DNA of 64,000 nt from Gnetum montanum. Its lineage: Eukaryota; Streptophyta; Gnetopsida; Gnetales; Gnetaceae. Position 1 is the stretch's first letter. Every line of letters begins with the position of its first letter. The notes below the pieces were generated by a model. That model worked only from the letters and a program-made list of their open reading frames with translations. It searched no databases and had not been told where the DNA came from. Below are positions 9,948 to 21,700 of the stretch, piece by piece. The stretch covers positions 183,922-247,921 of the forward strand of contig MNCI01005871.1 in NCBI GenBank assembly GCA_015680685.1, written 5' to 3'. The position numbers and the translations under genes are program-made.

Positions 9948-11091
9948 TACCCCATGATTGAATGAAAAGTCGTCCTCAAGTGAAGAAGAGGAGGAACAAG
10001 TTCCTTATAAAATATTAGGATGGTATGGGATTATTAACTAACATACAAATTGACTCAAATGGAATAAATAGACTCCTAAGTGCCCAAGTGTACAGATTAC
10101 AATCTTTTACAAAATTCAGTGTTCATGACAAGAGAAGAGAACACCTTGGACAAAACCAACATCCACTCCTTTGGCAGCTGAAGAGTGAGGAAGAAGATTG
10201 AATGATCATGAAGAGTCCTCATCATATGGTGTTGTTGCTATTGCTTCCTATGTGAGGACAATCCTTCTTCTAGTCTACACATTCCATTCACACTTCGCAC
10301 TACAATCATAAAAAATCATGGATTAGTGTGTAATGTATAACATATAACTTTGACGTATCTTGTCTTGTTAGCGGATACACTTGGCTAGGTTGTGATTGTG
10401 ATGGATGAATTTTGATAATATTGTTAGTAAGACGGTTGAAAAATATGGTGGAATAGATAAGTAGTCCATTAGAAAATTTTTGAAAAGTCCAAACATAATA
10501 AAATACCTAAGGAGGGTTAAAGAATTCACAACAAAGATAAGAAAAAGATTGCATTGAAGAACATTGTGAACGTATGCACATTAGGATGTCATTGATGGGA
10601 AAAACAAAAGGATTTGATTGTAAGAATGTCTAAGGATAAAAAAATTAACTAACCCATGTAAAAGATATGCAAGTGGATCCTCCCCAAAGTTGGCATAGGC
10701 CTTTTATTACCCTTGCATAACTTCAAATCGAGGAGTCAGTGGGCCCCATGGATGATTAATGGTTATAGAAGGTTAAGTACAAAAACTTGGAAGAAACTAC
10801 CTGAGAATTTTGACACTTCAAACCAGGACATTAAAGAAGAACATGAAACTAGCAGTGAGGTGAGACATGGAAAGCATAGATGGATGAGAGAGAGAGTGGA
10901 ATGGAGTTCCTGATTAAGGTCACATGAAGTCCCTTGTGAATTTTATAGTTAAATGACTTGATAAGATCCATCCTTAGTCTAGATCAAAGCCAACCACATT
11001 TAGTGATGTCGCATCACCATTCTAAGACCAGTCCACCCCACTGAGACACAAGAGTGCTTCCATAGAACAACCATTGTTTTCTATTAGATAA
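9948..11091 (-). other. Element C 3' non-coding region, distal part
   Basis: On the minus strand this is a diverged version of element A's 3' region (about 19,000-20,135): both contain AATCCCATACC, a TTTTRTAAGGAACTTG block and CTTGAGGACGA, then the polypurine tract. At 10,940-11,086 the reverse complement matches 19,010-19,190 of element A (ACTCTTGT, AATGTGGTT, ATGGATCT). This shows that element A is inserted inside element C. The short plus-strand frame at 10,713-10,913 is not credible as a gene. Confidence 0.75.
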
Positions 11092-11901
11092 TTATGGGAT
11101 GCGGTATCGCATGGGCCATGATATTGCATCCCCCATGATATCGCGTACACGATATCGTAGTGCGTAGCCAAATCTATAAATAAGAGGTGGCTCTCCCTTA
11201 TTTCCCCATCTAGATCTAGACCCTTAATGAAACTCTAGCAGTTTTACCTCTCCAGAGATAGAATAATTTCCATGTGCCCGCAGTAGGAGCTCCAAAGTGA
11301 AAAGATCTTCATTTGAGCAAATATTGTACTTGAGCACAAGTTTGTGTACGGAAATAAAGATGAACTTTTGGATAAACCTTGCAGTGCATGGACTAAGCTA
11401 AATAGGACTTTAATTACTATTATTTATTATTCATCTTTTAAATGCTTCATTAGTTAATTAAATCTTTCTCAACCCTTAACTCCTAGTTAATTGGATTCAG
11501 TATGACCGCTTTGAGCATGTGCGTTACGCTTGGTAATCCCAGCAACGAATAGCCTTTGGTAATCCCAGAAGGTTGCATTGGTTCAAGGTGTGAATGATAA
11601 GTGGGACGGATACTGATGCTAGGCATTAGAACTTAGTTAGTTAAAGTTAGTTACTTAGTCTCTTCATCGTTTCCCTCATTAGCATAGGCGATAAGAACAT
11701 AAAAACTATAAAAATCACATACCTCAGACATACTTAACCATATAACCATGAAAAATACAAGTAAGTCTAGGAAGACAACAAATGATTAACCTTAAGTGTT
11801 CCATAAGGCGTGTAGGCACTTAGTCTGCGGATTTCGACCAGATCACGCGTGTAACACTCATATTCGTATGGTTGAGTGTAGGGGTACCTCGGCACTCATC
11901 A
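11092..11901 (+). repeat. Element A 5' LTR
   Basis: 810 bp. The start is TTATGGGATGC (the first G of the family TGATGGGATGC is T), the end GGCACTCATCA. TATAAATA at 11,175-11,182 and AATAAA at 11,353-11,358 mark U3/R and the poly(A) region. GATATC-type inverted repeats lie at about 11,100-11,160. The partner LTR is at 20,136-20,718. Confidence 0.92.
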
Positions 11902-11902
11902 T

Positions 11903-11920
11903 TGGCACCGTTGCTGGGGA
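11903..11920 (+). promoter_or_regulatory. Primer-binding site, tRNA-Asp type
   Basis: TGGCACCGTTGCTGGGGA begins one base after the LTR. It differs at two positions (transitions) from TGGCGCCGTTGCCGGGGA, the complement of the 3' end of plant tRNA-Asp(GUC). Minus-strand DNA synthesis would be primed here. Element B has the equivalent site at 25,762-25,779. Confidence 0.85.
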
Positions 11921-12046
11921 CTAAGTTGTTTGTGCACTAAGTAGAACATAGGAAATCATCCACATCGTTGGGAAGCTTAAATGGACCCTTAAGGTTAAGC
12001 AAAAGAAATTTTAAACAACGGTCAATAGGACACCAACAAAATAACA

Positions 12047-13922
12047 ATGTCTTCTTCTTCTCATAAAAGAACTTCACCACCTAGGGATCAAACAAGAGAC
12101 AGTCGACAGTCTAACATACATAACTGCGAACCGCCAGTTCCTCAACAGTATCGAGTGGTATATACTCATCCCGATGAGTATATACTCAATTTTACTTTTA
12201 TCCTCCATCAGGATGAACAACTGTGTTGGCGTGATTTGCAAGGTAACATAGTGTTACCTCCAGATTGGGCAGTCCCTAACATGCTCCTTCATGCTCTTGC
12301 ATAAATAGGCATGACGCAGCTATACGCTGAATACGTTGCATATGATCATGACACAAGGGATTACCATCCCATAGCGACGCAATGTTTAAGGGACTCGTGG
12401 CAGGAGAGCCACCATACATTGTTGAAGGACAAAGGGATGCCGCACGTCCTAAGTGAAATTGGAGATGGTGAACCAATTATAATAGGTTCTCCATCAAATT
12501 ATGTTCCCCCTCCTAACAATGGTGAGGAGGTGGGGTATCAGAACCTACACTCCATGATTCACAACCTGGGTTCTGATCCCCATGAACACCAAGTGTTCAA
12601 TGAGGGAACACAAACACATGACAAGGACGGGCATTTGGATCGTCATCACGATCGGGGTTGTAACCACCGAAGAGAAGGTAAGAAACATCGTCATGGTGAT
12701 GGTTTCCCTTCTTCTTCCCCTTCATCACATCATTCACCCTCTTCTTCCACATCAAGATGTAATCACAAAGAGCACAATGGTGAGAATAAGGGTAAGGATA
12801 GGCAAGATGAGAGACCTCAATGAGAGAGTCAAGAGAGAGGATGAGGGAATTCGAGAGAGTCAAGGCATAGAAGGAAAAGTAGGAAACCATGTAGGCATCA
12901 TAGACGTCATGAGAGAGATGACCATGAAGAACCCCTACTAGCAACGTGGAGTATGTTAGACATTACGGAGGTTGTCAGAATACCTACAAGGCACCAGAAA
13001 GATAGTCATATCAAGCGATTAGACATGAATAATATCCCATGATTTGAGGGGGGATACAATGCTGATTTGCAGAATCACTTACAGGCATTCCATGATGCTT
13101 GTGCCTTGCAAAATCTTGAAAATAAGTGGCAGAAGTTAAAGTTGTTTCCTAGGACACTCATAAAAGAAGCAGAAAGTTGGTATCGTTCCTTAAAACCAGA
13201 AACCATTAGGAGATGAAGTACGATGTTAGAGTTATTCAATGATAAATACCAAACATACTCCAGAGTGTCCAACTTGCATAAGCAGATCCAAGGATGGAAG
13301 CAGGGTAATCACGAACCCTTGGATGCTGCCATGAGCCGATATTATGCATTGCTACATTGTTGCCCGGGCCATGGTTACGCACAACGGGATCAACTCTGTC
13401 ACCTTGTAGATGGGCTAAGACACAAAACTAGGAGAAACCTTAGAACATATGCCTAAGGGAGATTATCTAAGCTTAGATCCCATGAAGTTCATAGATTGTT
13501 GGAGTAAGTAGCTAAAGAAGAAGGGGAGCTACAGAAAAGAGAGAGCATGGAAGAATATAACCGCAATATTTCCTTTTGAAAGAAGGGAGTAAGATTCTGT
13601 GAGGAAGAGGATGAGTCACCACTTAGGGAGTTGGTGAATAGAAAAACCTTGTTGCTTCAAAAGTTAACAATGGAAGTGTTAGCTAAGGCAGATGAAATAT
13701 GGAGCTCCTTAGATAGTAAAATTGAAACTATCCTAAAAATCGTAGAGGAGTCTAAGGAGGAATGAAGTAGTGCCCATGATAAGAAAAAGTGAAGAGATTC
13801 ATACCATGCACATAACAAGGGTAAGGGAAAAATGACTATCGTAGATGAGGTTGTGGATTCGGATATAGACAATGACGGTGGATGTGAGATTTGCTAGTAT
13901 GACCATCCTAAGGGATGCTGTC
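12047..13922 (+). pseudogene. Gag (element A)
   Basis: The frame from ATG 12,047 (MSSSSHKRTSPP) continues with no frameshift through the whole Gag. The N-terminal part has a conserved PPVPQQYRVVYTHPDEY block, then a His/Arg/Ser-rich basic segment, then the retrotransposon Gag domain at about 13,060-13,500 (AFHDACALQNLENKWQKLKL, LIKEAESWY) and a Cys-His knuckle CEIC-x3-H-x4-C near 13,879-13,920, now with an in-frame TAG inside it. Stops occur at 12,302 (TAA), 13,214 (TGA) and 13,454 (TAA), among others. In element B the matching codons at those three sites are CAG, TGG and CAA, so they are single-copy nonsense mutations. Confidence 0.85.
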
Positions 13923-14269
13923 CAATAATCTCACATCTGCAAGAGTCTGGGGTGTATGCACTCAACCTAAGACTTAATAAACGACAGGCACCCCAAAGGT
14001 TACCTTATCCCCTAGGTAACCCAAGACAGTTCCACCAACCATTAGCATATTATCCAAGTGGAACTTTGCCACAACCTATCGGGCAACACTAGCAGTGGCA
14101 ACACCCACAGTCATGGGGGATGCCACCGCCTAGACAACAATACCCTTACTGGCAACCAGACCCATATGGCTACTACGTGTAGTAGCCGATTTTTCCAAGT
14201 GACTCTATGTGTTACGCAACCCCACAATGGCACTACCAAGTTCGGTAGTATTTTAGGACTCATTTTCCT

Positions 14270-15432
14270 ATGGGAGACGCACCATGTACATACCATCCTC
14301 TAAATCCATCCACCACTGTTATGCCAGTAGCTCCACCACCAATTGCTCCAACAAGGCCAAGGGGATTTCCACCTCAACCGCAACAACCCAACTTCACGAG
14401 GGCTTCAAATCCTCAATTCTCAGTTGGTTCTGATAATCTTATGCCAAAAAGATCTTTCATTAGAACCAACAATCCAACTAAGCCGTCACCCTCACAAGCG
14501 GTTGAACATTTAAACACCTTCGTACCAAACAAAGTTTCGGGACCTTCTTCAATCCAAAATTCAAGGTCAACGCACACGGTTATGTTAACACATACTATCA
14601 TAGACTGGATCAAGGTGGGCCACCTTCCCAAGAAATTCTCTGACCCTGGAAGTCCCCTAGTTTATCTCCAAGTCACTAGAAATGAACCCTGTAAAGCTCT
14701 TCTGGACTCAGGTTCTGGAGTCAACCTAATATTGCAGGAGATGTACAAATCCTAGAACCTACCTCCATAAAGGAAGAGTAATATTCGACTTGAGCTGGCC
14801 GATGAGTCCATCACTGTCCCCTGGGGACTGGTGGAGGACATTGTTACCACTGTTTGTGGGTGGTCGTATCCAGTAGATTTCCTAGTGATCTAAGTAACTA
14901 ATAGTAAGGGGAACTTCCCAGTGATAATGGGAAGAGCGTGGCTAAGTACGATAGATTCACTCCTAGGAATCCACGATATTTCTTTGGAAATATCTATGAA
15001 AAACACTTTTGAAAAGATTGAGAGGAAGAAAGTTCCATGCATCGCATATAGTGACACTGGGTGCCATTACGTACAAAAATCATGGGTTATGTGAAGTTTA
15101 GCATTGCCTACATGCAATCAGTGTGCACAAGAAGTTAATATTCAAAGGTGCCTGTATGCAGTAGCCACACGACAAGAGGACACCCTATGGCTGATGGCTG
15201 ATCAAGAGAGTGACTCAATAACATGCATGGAATTAACTGAGGGAATAACTAGTGCTTATATTAGAAGCACAGATGCACTTGAGCAAGTCCGTTTCCAACT
15301 CCCCAACCTTAGCCTCAAAAAAATCAACTAGGGGAAGTTGGAGATTCCTAAGAAATTTAAACAAGAGCCCCTCGATCTGAAACCATTGCCCACTGGTCTA
15401 GAGTATATGACTCTTGAAAATGGAAAACTGGT
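14270..15432 (+). pseudogene. Protease and linker region (element A)
   Basis: Same frame as Gag. A Pro/Gln-rich stretch (14,300-14,500) is followed by the retropepsin domain with ALLDSGSGVNLI near 14,695-14,730 and VIMGRAWLSTID near 14,922-14,957. The DSG triplet is intact. Stops at about 14,753 and 14,768 interrupt it. The linker leads toward RT, but the frame is lost at about 15,440. Comparison with element C suggests a deletion of a dozen or so codons there, not a programmed frameshift. Confidence 0.82.
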
Positions 15433-15449
15433 AATTATCAAAGCAAAAC

Positions 15450-16404
15450 TTGTCCCCAAGTAAGAAGAAAGCCTTTGCCTGGTCATATCCCAAGCTAATC
15501 GGAATAGACCATAGGATATTCCAGCATAGGATTTACATGGACCCCTCCATTAGGCCTCGAAAACAACCACAGAGGCGATTGAACCCGAAATTGAAACAAG
15601 TAGTAAAAGAAGAGATAGAACAGCTCCTCAAGGCTGGGTTCATATATCCCATTGTTGATAGTGAATGGGTTAGTCCTCTAGTAATCGTGCCTAAGAAGGG
15701 AGGAAAATGGAGGGTATGTATAGATTTTAGGTTACTGAGCATGGCAACATTCAAAGATCATTTTCTGTTGCCATTCATTGACCAAGTCTTGGACACTATA
15801 GCGGGGCATCACTACTATAGATTTCTAGATGGGTATAGTGGATATAATCAAATACAAATAGCACCAGAAGATCAAGCGAAAACAATGTTCACTAGTCCCT
15901 GGGGAACATTTGCATATAAACAAATGCCGTTTGGCTTGTGTAATGCCCGTGCCACGTTTCAATGTTTAGTCCTAAGCATATTTCAACAACAGGTAGGGAA
16001 CAGAGTGGAAGTCTTTATGCACGACTTCTCCACTTATGGGAAAAGCTTTGATCAAGCTTTAGACCAATTAGAGAAAGTGCTAAAATGATGTGAAACCAAC
16101 TTGAAGCTCAACTGGTAGAAAAGCCACTTGATGGTTCAAGAGGGCGTAGTACTAGGGCATAAGATTTCACAATAAGGAATAAAGGTAGACCCGGAAAAGG
16201 TTAAAGTCATCAAAGGAATCACCCGACAACCAGAAACTGTCAAAGACATTCGATCATTCCTTGGACACACTAGCTACTATAGGAGATTCATTAAGAACTT
16301 TTCCAAAATTGCCAAACCATTGGTAGAATTAACAAAGAAGGATGCACCATTCGAATGCACCAGGGAATGTGAACGAGCGTTCGAAACTCTAAAAAAAAAG
16401 GCTT
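15450..16404 (+). pseudogene. Reverse transcriptase (element A)
   Basis: Open from 15,450 to 16,088 (212 residues), then continuing with stops to about 16,400. Visible RT blocks: EEIEQLLKAGFIYPI, WVSPLVIVPKKGGKWRVCID, the first catalytic Asp in FLDGYSGYNQI, MPFGLCNARATF, and VEVFMHDFS in place of the F-M-D-D catalytic pair, so one catalytic Asp is His. The downstream connection block GHKIS...[16 protein letters not shown] is present. A run of A at about 16,389-16,397 shifts the frame into the RNase H part. Confidence 0.9.
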
Positions 16405-16980
16405 GTGGAAACTCCCATTCTACAAGCCCCTGACTGGTCCAGAACATTCCATATAATGACTGACGCATCTAATTATGCCTTAGGAGCTATACTGACACAG
16501 TTAGATGAACAAAAATGCCCTTATTACATCCACTATGCAAGTAAGAGTATCACTGGTGCACAACTCAACTACACAACTACAGAAAAGGAATTAATGGTTG
16601 TAGTGTTTGCATCGGACAAATTTAGGCACTATGTATTAGGCTAAAAAGTATAAATTCATATGGATCATAGCACAATTAGGTTCCTCATGAACAAGCCAAT
16701 GGTTAGCCTGTGTATTATACGTTGGTTGGTAATCCTTCAGGTGTTCGATTTAACAATAGTAGACCGAAAAGACATTGAGAATGTAGTCGTAGATCACTTA
16801 TCTTGGTTGCACTGGGACAACAAAGAGGACGAATATGCCGTATTTGATCATTTTCCTGATGAAACCCTCTTTGCTGGTGTAGTGAATAACCAACCCATGG
16901 GCACGAATTGGTATAGCAGCATTCTCACTTATCTCCTTTCCCAACAAACACCACAGGGGTTGGACTTTAGGAAGAAGTAA
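16405..16980 (+). pseudogene. RNase H and connection to integrase (element A)
   Basis: [20 protein letters not shown] begins the Ty3/gypsy RNase H domain with its Asp in MTDAS. YASKSITGAQLNYTTTEKEL and VVFASDKFRHYVLG follow. One stop at 16,642-16,644 interrupts it. The second open block (16,660-16,980) carries MDHSTIRFLMNK and the DHLSWL end of the domain. The frame is the same as the integrase part. Confidence 0.88.
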
Positions 16981-18192
16981 TAGTTTCTTTACAAAACCAA
17001 GTACTTCATGGAAATTAGAGGATAACTTTACAAAGTCTATCTTGATGGCTTGGTTCGATGGTGTGTACCCAATGTGGACCAACTAAGAGTTCTCCAGGAT
17101 GCTCAAGAGGGCCCTTGTGGGCATCACTGTGCAGGGAGATGAATGACTATCAAGATCCTGCTTGCAGGATATTACTGGCCAACACTATTTTGGGACGCCT
17201 ATCATTTTGTCCAATCCTGTGAGCACTGTCAACGTGATGGTGGAATGACTGCTAGAATGGAGGGTCTGCAACAATAGATTCAACCTTTGGAACCCTTCAA
17301 CATCTGGGGAATAGACTTTATGGGGCCCATTACACCAATGTCCAATGGGAAAGCATATATCATTATTGCTATTGACTATCTAACAAAATGGGCTGAAGCA
17401 GCTGCTGTAACGGACTGCACATCATCTACAGCTACACGATTTTTACAACAACAAGTCGTTAATAGGTTTGGTGTGCTGCGTGCACTCATCTTGGATAACA
17501 GAATGCATTTCACGGGTGAAACCTTTCGAAAATTGATGCAACGCTTAGGGGTTGAACATAAATTGACTACACCTTATCACCCCCAAGCTAATGGCCCAAC
17601 CGAGGTCACTAATCGAGAGATCACTAGAATACTAACAAGAATAATTAGCAAGTATAGGCGAGATTGGAGCACTAAACTGAATGATGCTCTTTGGGCATAC
17701 AGCTCCACTTGGAAACTCCCTACAGGCTACTCCCCCTATGAGTTAGTGTATAGGAAACTCCCAAAGCTTCCAATTCAAACCGAGCTTCGTACACTGTCCA
17801 TGGCATGTGACCTCCAGCTTGACCTTAATTTAGCACAAAAACAAAGATTGGAAACTTTAAACATGCTAGACGAGAATCGATTGGTTGCCCTGTCATCAAA
17901 TGAGTTGCAGAAGGCACATAACAAGCAACGTCATGACTTAAGAATTCGAAAGGTTAAGTACTAGCCAGGAGGTAAGGTCCTTTATTGGAACCCCACGCAT
18001 GTACCACAACACACGAAATTCCAAACATTGTGGGAAGGACCTTACATTATTCACACAACCTTTCCCTCAGGAGCCATAACAATATACAAGCCTGAAAGCC
18101 CTGATAAGAGATTACTGGTCAATGTGCAACAAACAAAACCCTTCCATGAACCAAGAATAGCCAATGCAAATTACACCTGTGATAATGGATGA
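16981..18192 (+). pseudogene. Integrase (element A)
   Basis: An N-terminal HHCC-like zinc-binding region (GPCGHHCAG ... SCEHCQRDGG, about 17,110-17,245) precedes the catalytic core. The core shows WGIDFMGPI (first Asp, 17,305-17,335), LILDNRMHFTG (second Asp; the usual Gly after Asn is Arg) and the Glu in the PTEVTNREI block. The open part spans 17,287-17,964. The C-terminal part after 17,964 includes WEGPYIIHTTFPSGAI and ends with a stop at 18,190-18,192. There is no chromodomain. Integrase inserts the cDNA with 5-bp duplications, as seen around several copies here. Confidence 0.9.
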
Positions 18193-20135
18193 CCTTGCTT
18201 GTTATTTCGGATCTCTCCCTTTCAATTCAGTCATGGGGGAGATGGCCACCTATGCTGAACATTCGGGGCCTTTAGTTCTTTTTAGTTTTTGTTTTACATA
18301 TTTTTTGTTTTACAAATTTCTTTAACTTTTCTTGTTTTTGTTTTACAACATCGTTATACTTTTTTATTTCCTTGTGTGTGTGTGTGTTATCAATCTTGTT
18401 AAGTTTGTCATTTAATAAGTGCTCTAAAGATGGTATGAATTGTTTCCTATTGGTTGCTAATGTTTAGTTTTTACCTTTAAGTTATGATGTTGATACTAAG
18501 GTATGTTTCTTTTGATATAGCAGGCAATGAGTCCACATCATCCACGCATCCATAAATTTCTATTATTTCTCTTGGCTTGGAACTGTAGAGTCCCTTTCTT
18601 CAAAATAATAAGAACTATCAACGAATCGGTGATTGGGCATTTCTCAAACTACGAAAGGACTCAAGGATAGAAAAGGGTGTGGCTTCAAGGGAACTTGATG
18701 CATTCATGTTGGCCATTCTCTTAGGTGCTTGGATGTTTTCTTCTTGGATTTTATTACCTTTTCAACGTGACCAAATTATCGGTAAGCTGAGCAAATAAAA
18801 ATAATAAGTCTTTGCATGGTGTGGTTCTGACGCAAAAACATAAAAAAAAGAGAGAAAAGTGAGAATTCAAAGCACACCCCTTAGACAAAATAATCATCAG
18901 GGCTACAAGCACTGGTTATAGAACTAAAATAAACATGTTCCCTCTAACTAAGGCCCTTCTCGCTTCCTATTTTCCCCTTCTTCATTTTGTCGGAATGGTG
19001 GGGGCTCTTGGGGGAGGCATTCTTGTTACTCAAGTGGATGGATGGGCCGAATGCATTAATGTGAAGTCACTGAATGTGGTTTGTTTGAGGCTGGACTTGA
19101 AATGGGATCTACTAAGTCACATTAATCATTAAACACACAAGGTGTTGTACATCACCTTGTTCTTGAGACTCCATTCCATTCTCTCCTTTCCATCATTCTT
19201 CCTCCATTGTTCACCTCATTGCCGGTTGTATCATTAGTGTATATTTTGGTTGATGCATTGTTTTCTTTTTGGTAAATTCTTACGGTTAAGACTTTAACTC
19301 TTGTTCCAAATGACATTCCCGAGCCTACAGACTCTTTGAATGTGGGGTTGTCAGGGTATTAAAGGCATGAGCCTGCTTTGAGGAGGACCCATTGACATTC
19401 CTATTTGGTGCATCCGTTAATTTCTTTCCCTTAACATTGTTGTAATCAGTTCTTATTTGTTCATTTCCATCTTGACATCCATTTCATCGACGTTATAGTT
19501 GTCTCTTTTTCCCCATCTTCATTGTTCCTTTTCTTTTTGTCCATTCTTTCGCTACCAGAGGTTCACTCTTAGTCATGGGGGTCCTGGTCCAATTTTTTTC
19601 AATTTTCTCCTAGCCCCTACACCTTCGGTAGTCACCAATCTTATATCTCCAGATCTGTATCAGCCATGTCAAAACTCAGCCAATGGACCTTACATTGAAG
19701 CAAGGTATCAATTGTATTATGATTCATTTACCCTTGCTAATATAAGACTATGTTTTATGTGCAGATGACAATCATGCAATAATGGATTGGATATGGAGGG
19801 AACACTTGGAATGGATCGGTGCTAAAGCAGCTATGCAAGGAGCAAGATCGATGGCGTGCTTATGGATAGACAACAAAAGGCACAATCTTGGCGTTGGCAG
19901 CAGCAGACTTCTTCTTTCTTCTCTCTTCTCTCTTAGTTGCCAATTAAGGCCTGATGTCAAATGTATAAAGTGTTCACTCTTGTTGTTGTGAACACCAATT
20001 TTGTCTTGTTCTGTAATGATGATTCATTCACATGTCATCCCATTCACCATTAGTTCCATTCAAGTCAATAATCCCATACCTTCTAAATATTTTGTAAGGA
20101 ACTTGAGGACGAGTTTTTATTTAGTCATGGGGGTA
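18193..20135 (+). other. Element A post-integrase region
   Basis: 1.9 kb between pol and the polypurine tract (CATGGGGGTA at 20,126-20,135), closely matched by element B (29,041-30,989) and, diverged, by element C. It holds two short conserved frames: one around 18,600-18,790 (NYQRIGDWAFLKLRKDSRIE, then a hydrophobic LAILLGAW segment) and one at 18,935-19,132. Athila elements often carry an env-like frame here. The rest looks non-coding and pyrimidine-rich. Confidence 0.7.
18935..19132 (+). CDS. Small conserved post-integrase frame (unknown)
   Basis: 65 residues starting MFPLTKALLASYFPLLHF, with a hydrophobic N-terminal half (about residues 8-31) that could be a membrane segment or signal anchor, then TQVDGWAECIN. 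The same frame is present in element B from about 29,788, where residue 45 is a stop. I do not recognise a family. Position (after integrase, before the polypurine tract) and hydrophobicity fit an env-like remnant, but chance conservation of a recent copy cannot be excluded. Confidence 0.35.
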   Translation: MFPLTKALLASYFPLLHFVGMVGALGGGILVTQVDGWAECINVKSLNVVCLRLDLKWDLLSHINH

Positions 20136-20718
20136 TGATGGAACACAATATCGCATGGGCCGCGATATTGCGTACGCAATATCATGTCTTCCCCTGCGAT
20201 ATCGTAGCACGTCACCAAATCTATAAATAAGAGGCGGCTCTCCCTTGTTTCTCCATCTAGATCTAGACCCTTAGTGAAACTCTGGCAGTTTTACCTTTCC
20301 AGAGATAGAATAATTTCCATGTGCCCATAGTAGGAGCTCCAAAGTGAACGGATCTTTGTTCGAGCAAATATTGTACCTGAGCACAAGTTTGTGTACGAAA
20401 ATAAAGATGAACTTCTTGGATAAACCTTGCAGTGCATGGACTAAGCTAAATAGGACTTTAATTACTGTTATTTATTGTTCATTATTTAAATTCTTTATTA
20501 GTTNGCAATAAAAACATAAAAGCTATAAAAATCACATACCTCAGATTTACTTAACCATACAACCGTGACAAATACAAGTAAGTCTAGGAAGACAATGAAT
20601 GATTAACCTTAAGTGTTCTATAAGGCGTGTAGGCACTTAGTCTGTGAAGTTCGACCAGATCACGCGTGTAACGCTCATATTCATATGGTTGAGTGTAGGG
20701 GTACCTCGCCACTCATCA
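20136..20718 (+). repeat. Element A 3' LTR, contains a hidden gap
   Basis: Starts TGATGGAACAC after the polypurine tract and ends CGCCACTCATCA. Only 583 bases are given, because the single N at 20,504 replaces the part equivalent to about 11,456-11,688 of the 5' LTR. Restoring about 233 bp would give about 815 bp, matching the 5' LTR. A 20-bp palindrome with half-site GATATTGCGT sits upstream of the TATA box. Confidence 0.92.
20504..20504. other. Single-N gap hiding about 230 bp
   Basis: The left side (TTAGTT) aligns with 11,450-11,455 of the 5' LTR, the right side (AATAAAAACATAAAA) with about 11,689-11,704. The intervening about 233 bp of the LTR are missing from the record. Confidence 0.85.
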
Positions 20719-21700
20719 GAAAAGAAAAGAGAAGTAAGAAGTGAGATAGGGCCTTAGTTAGAGGGAACCTTTAAACATGGGTAACATGTCTTTCTAGTTC
20801 TATAACCAATGCTTGTAGCTTGTTTATTTTGTCTAAGGGATGTGCTTTGAATTCCCATCATGTTTTTATTTTTTTTGATGAGAACCACACCATGCAAAGA
20901 CTTATTCAACTTCCTCTATTGGTTGACATGGAATGGTAAGAAATCTATGAAAACACACATGCACCCAAGTAAGTAGAAAGGCATAAAGAGTATTGAATTC
21001 CCTTGAAGTCACACCTAGTTCAAACATTTGAATCCTTTCCAAATCTGGAAACTACCAAAGTCACAAATTCGTGATAGTTTTATTAATGAAAAATGGACTA
21101 CAAATTTCCAGAACAAGGAAAACCATAGAGTTTGTGGATGGATAGATGTTATGAAATCATTACCTATTGCATGAAAAGAAACCATGTCCTGATTATTAGT
21201 AATAAAATTCAAGGCTAGAATTCGGATACCAATAATCAAATAACATACCACCATGAAGTAATGAATTACCATTGTGCTTGGCACTTATTAATAACAAGTT
21301 AGAAAAATAGACCAGAATAAAAAAAATATAAAAGAAAGTGTAAAATATTCAAGAAATAGCAAATGTACTAACAATTGTGTAAAACAAAAATTAGAAAAGA
21401 TTAATAACATGAAAATAAGAAGATGTAAAATAAAGAATGTGTAAAACAAAAGGTTGTAAAACAAAAATGTGTAAAACAAAAACATGTAAAACAAAAAGGG
21501 TGAAAAACTAAGGAGTTGCTTATATAGTTAGCATGGATGGTCATCTTCCCCATGACTCAGTTGAAAGGAAGACATTCAAAATATTGAGTGTGGTTGTCCA
21601 TTCGATGAGGCGTTTGTTGTATTTGCTAGCTTATGCTCATGGAAAGGTTTGACTTGTTGTATGTTGATCAACTATTTCTTGTTTGGGCTCTTAGGTTTGT
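20719..21700 (-). other. Element C post-integrase region, proximal part
   Basis: On the minus strand this is the diverged counterpart of element A 18,225-18,960: CTTTCAACTGAGTCATGGGG near 21,550, the TTTGTTTTACA repeats near 21,420-21,490, GCATGGTGTGGTTCTC near 20,900, and CCCTCTAACTAAGGCCC near 20,760. It continues at 11,086 on the other side of element A. Confidence 0.82.

Larger units (their letters stand above)
11092..20718 (+). mobile_element. Element A: Athila-like Ty3/gypsy retrotransposon
   Basis: 5' LTR 11,092-11,901, tRNA-Asp type primer site 11,903-11,920, then Gag, protease, reverse transcriptase, RNase H and integrase in gypsy order, a 1.9-kb post-integrase region, a polypurine tract and the 3' LTR (20,136-20,718). 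The flanking bases GATAA (11,087-11,091) and GAAAA (20,719-20,723) agree at four of five positions and are the likely target duplication. RT signatures (YNQIQIAPEDQ, MPFGLCNARATF, VEVFMHDFSTYG) and the absence of a chromodomain place it near Athila. Coding parts are interrupted by stops and two frameshifts, so it is not autonomous now. Confidence 0.93.

Noticed and set aside
11903-11920. tRNA-like match
   Set aside because: It is only the 18-base primer-binding complement of the tRNA-Asp 3' end, not a tRNA gene. No other tRNA or rRNA gene was seen.
12582-12944. Overlapping open frames on both strands in element A's Gag
   Set aside because: Shadows of the His/Arg/Ser-rich Gag segment in other frames; the same shadows appear in element B (26,357-26,797).
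15440-15462. Programmed frameshift between protease and RT in element A
   Set aside because: Element C keeps additional linker residues there, so a small deletion explains the frame change better.
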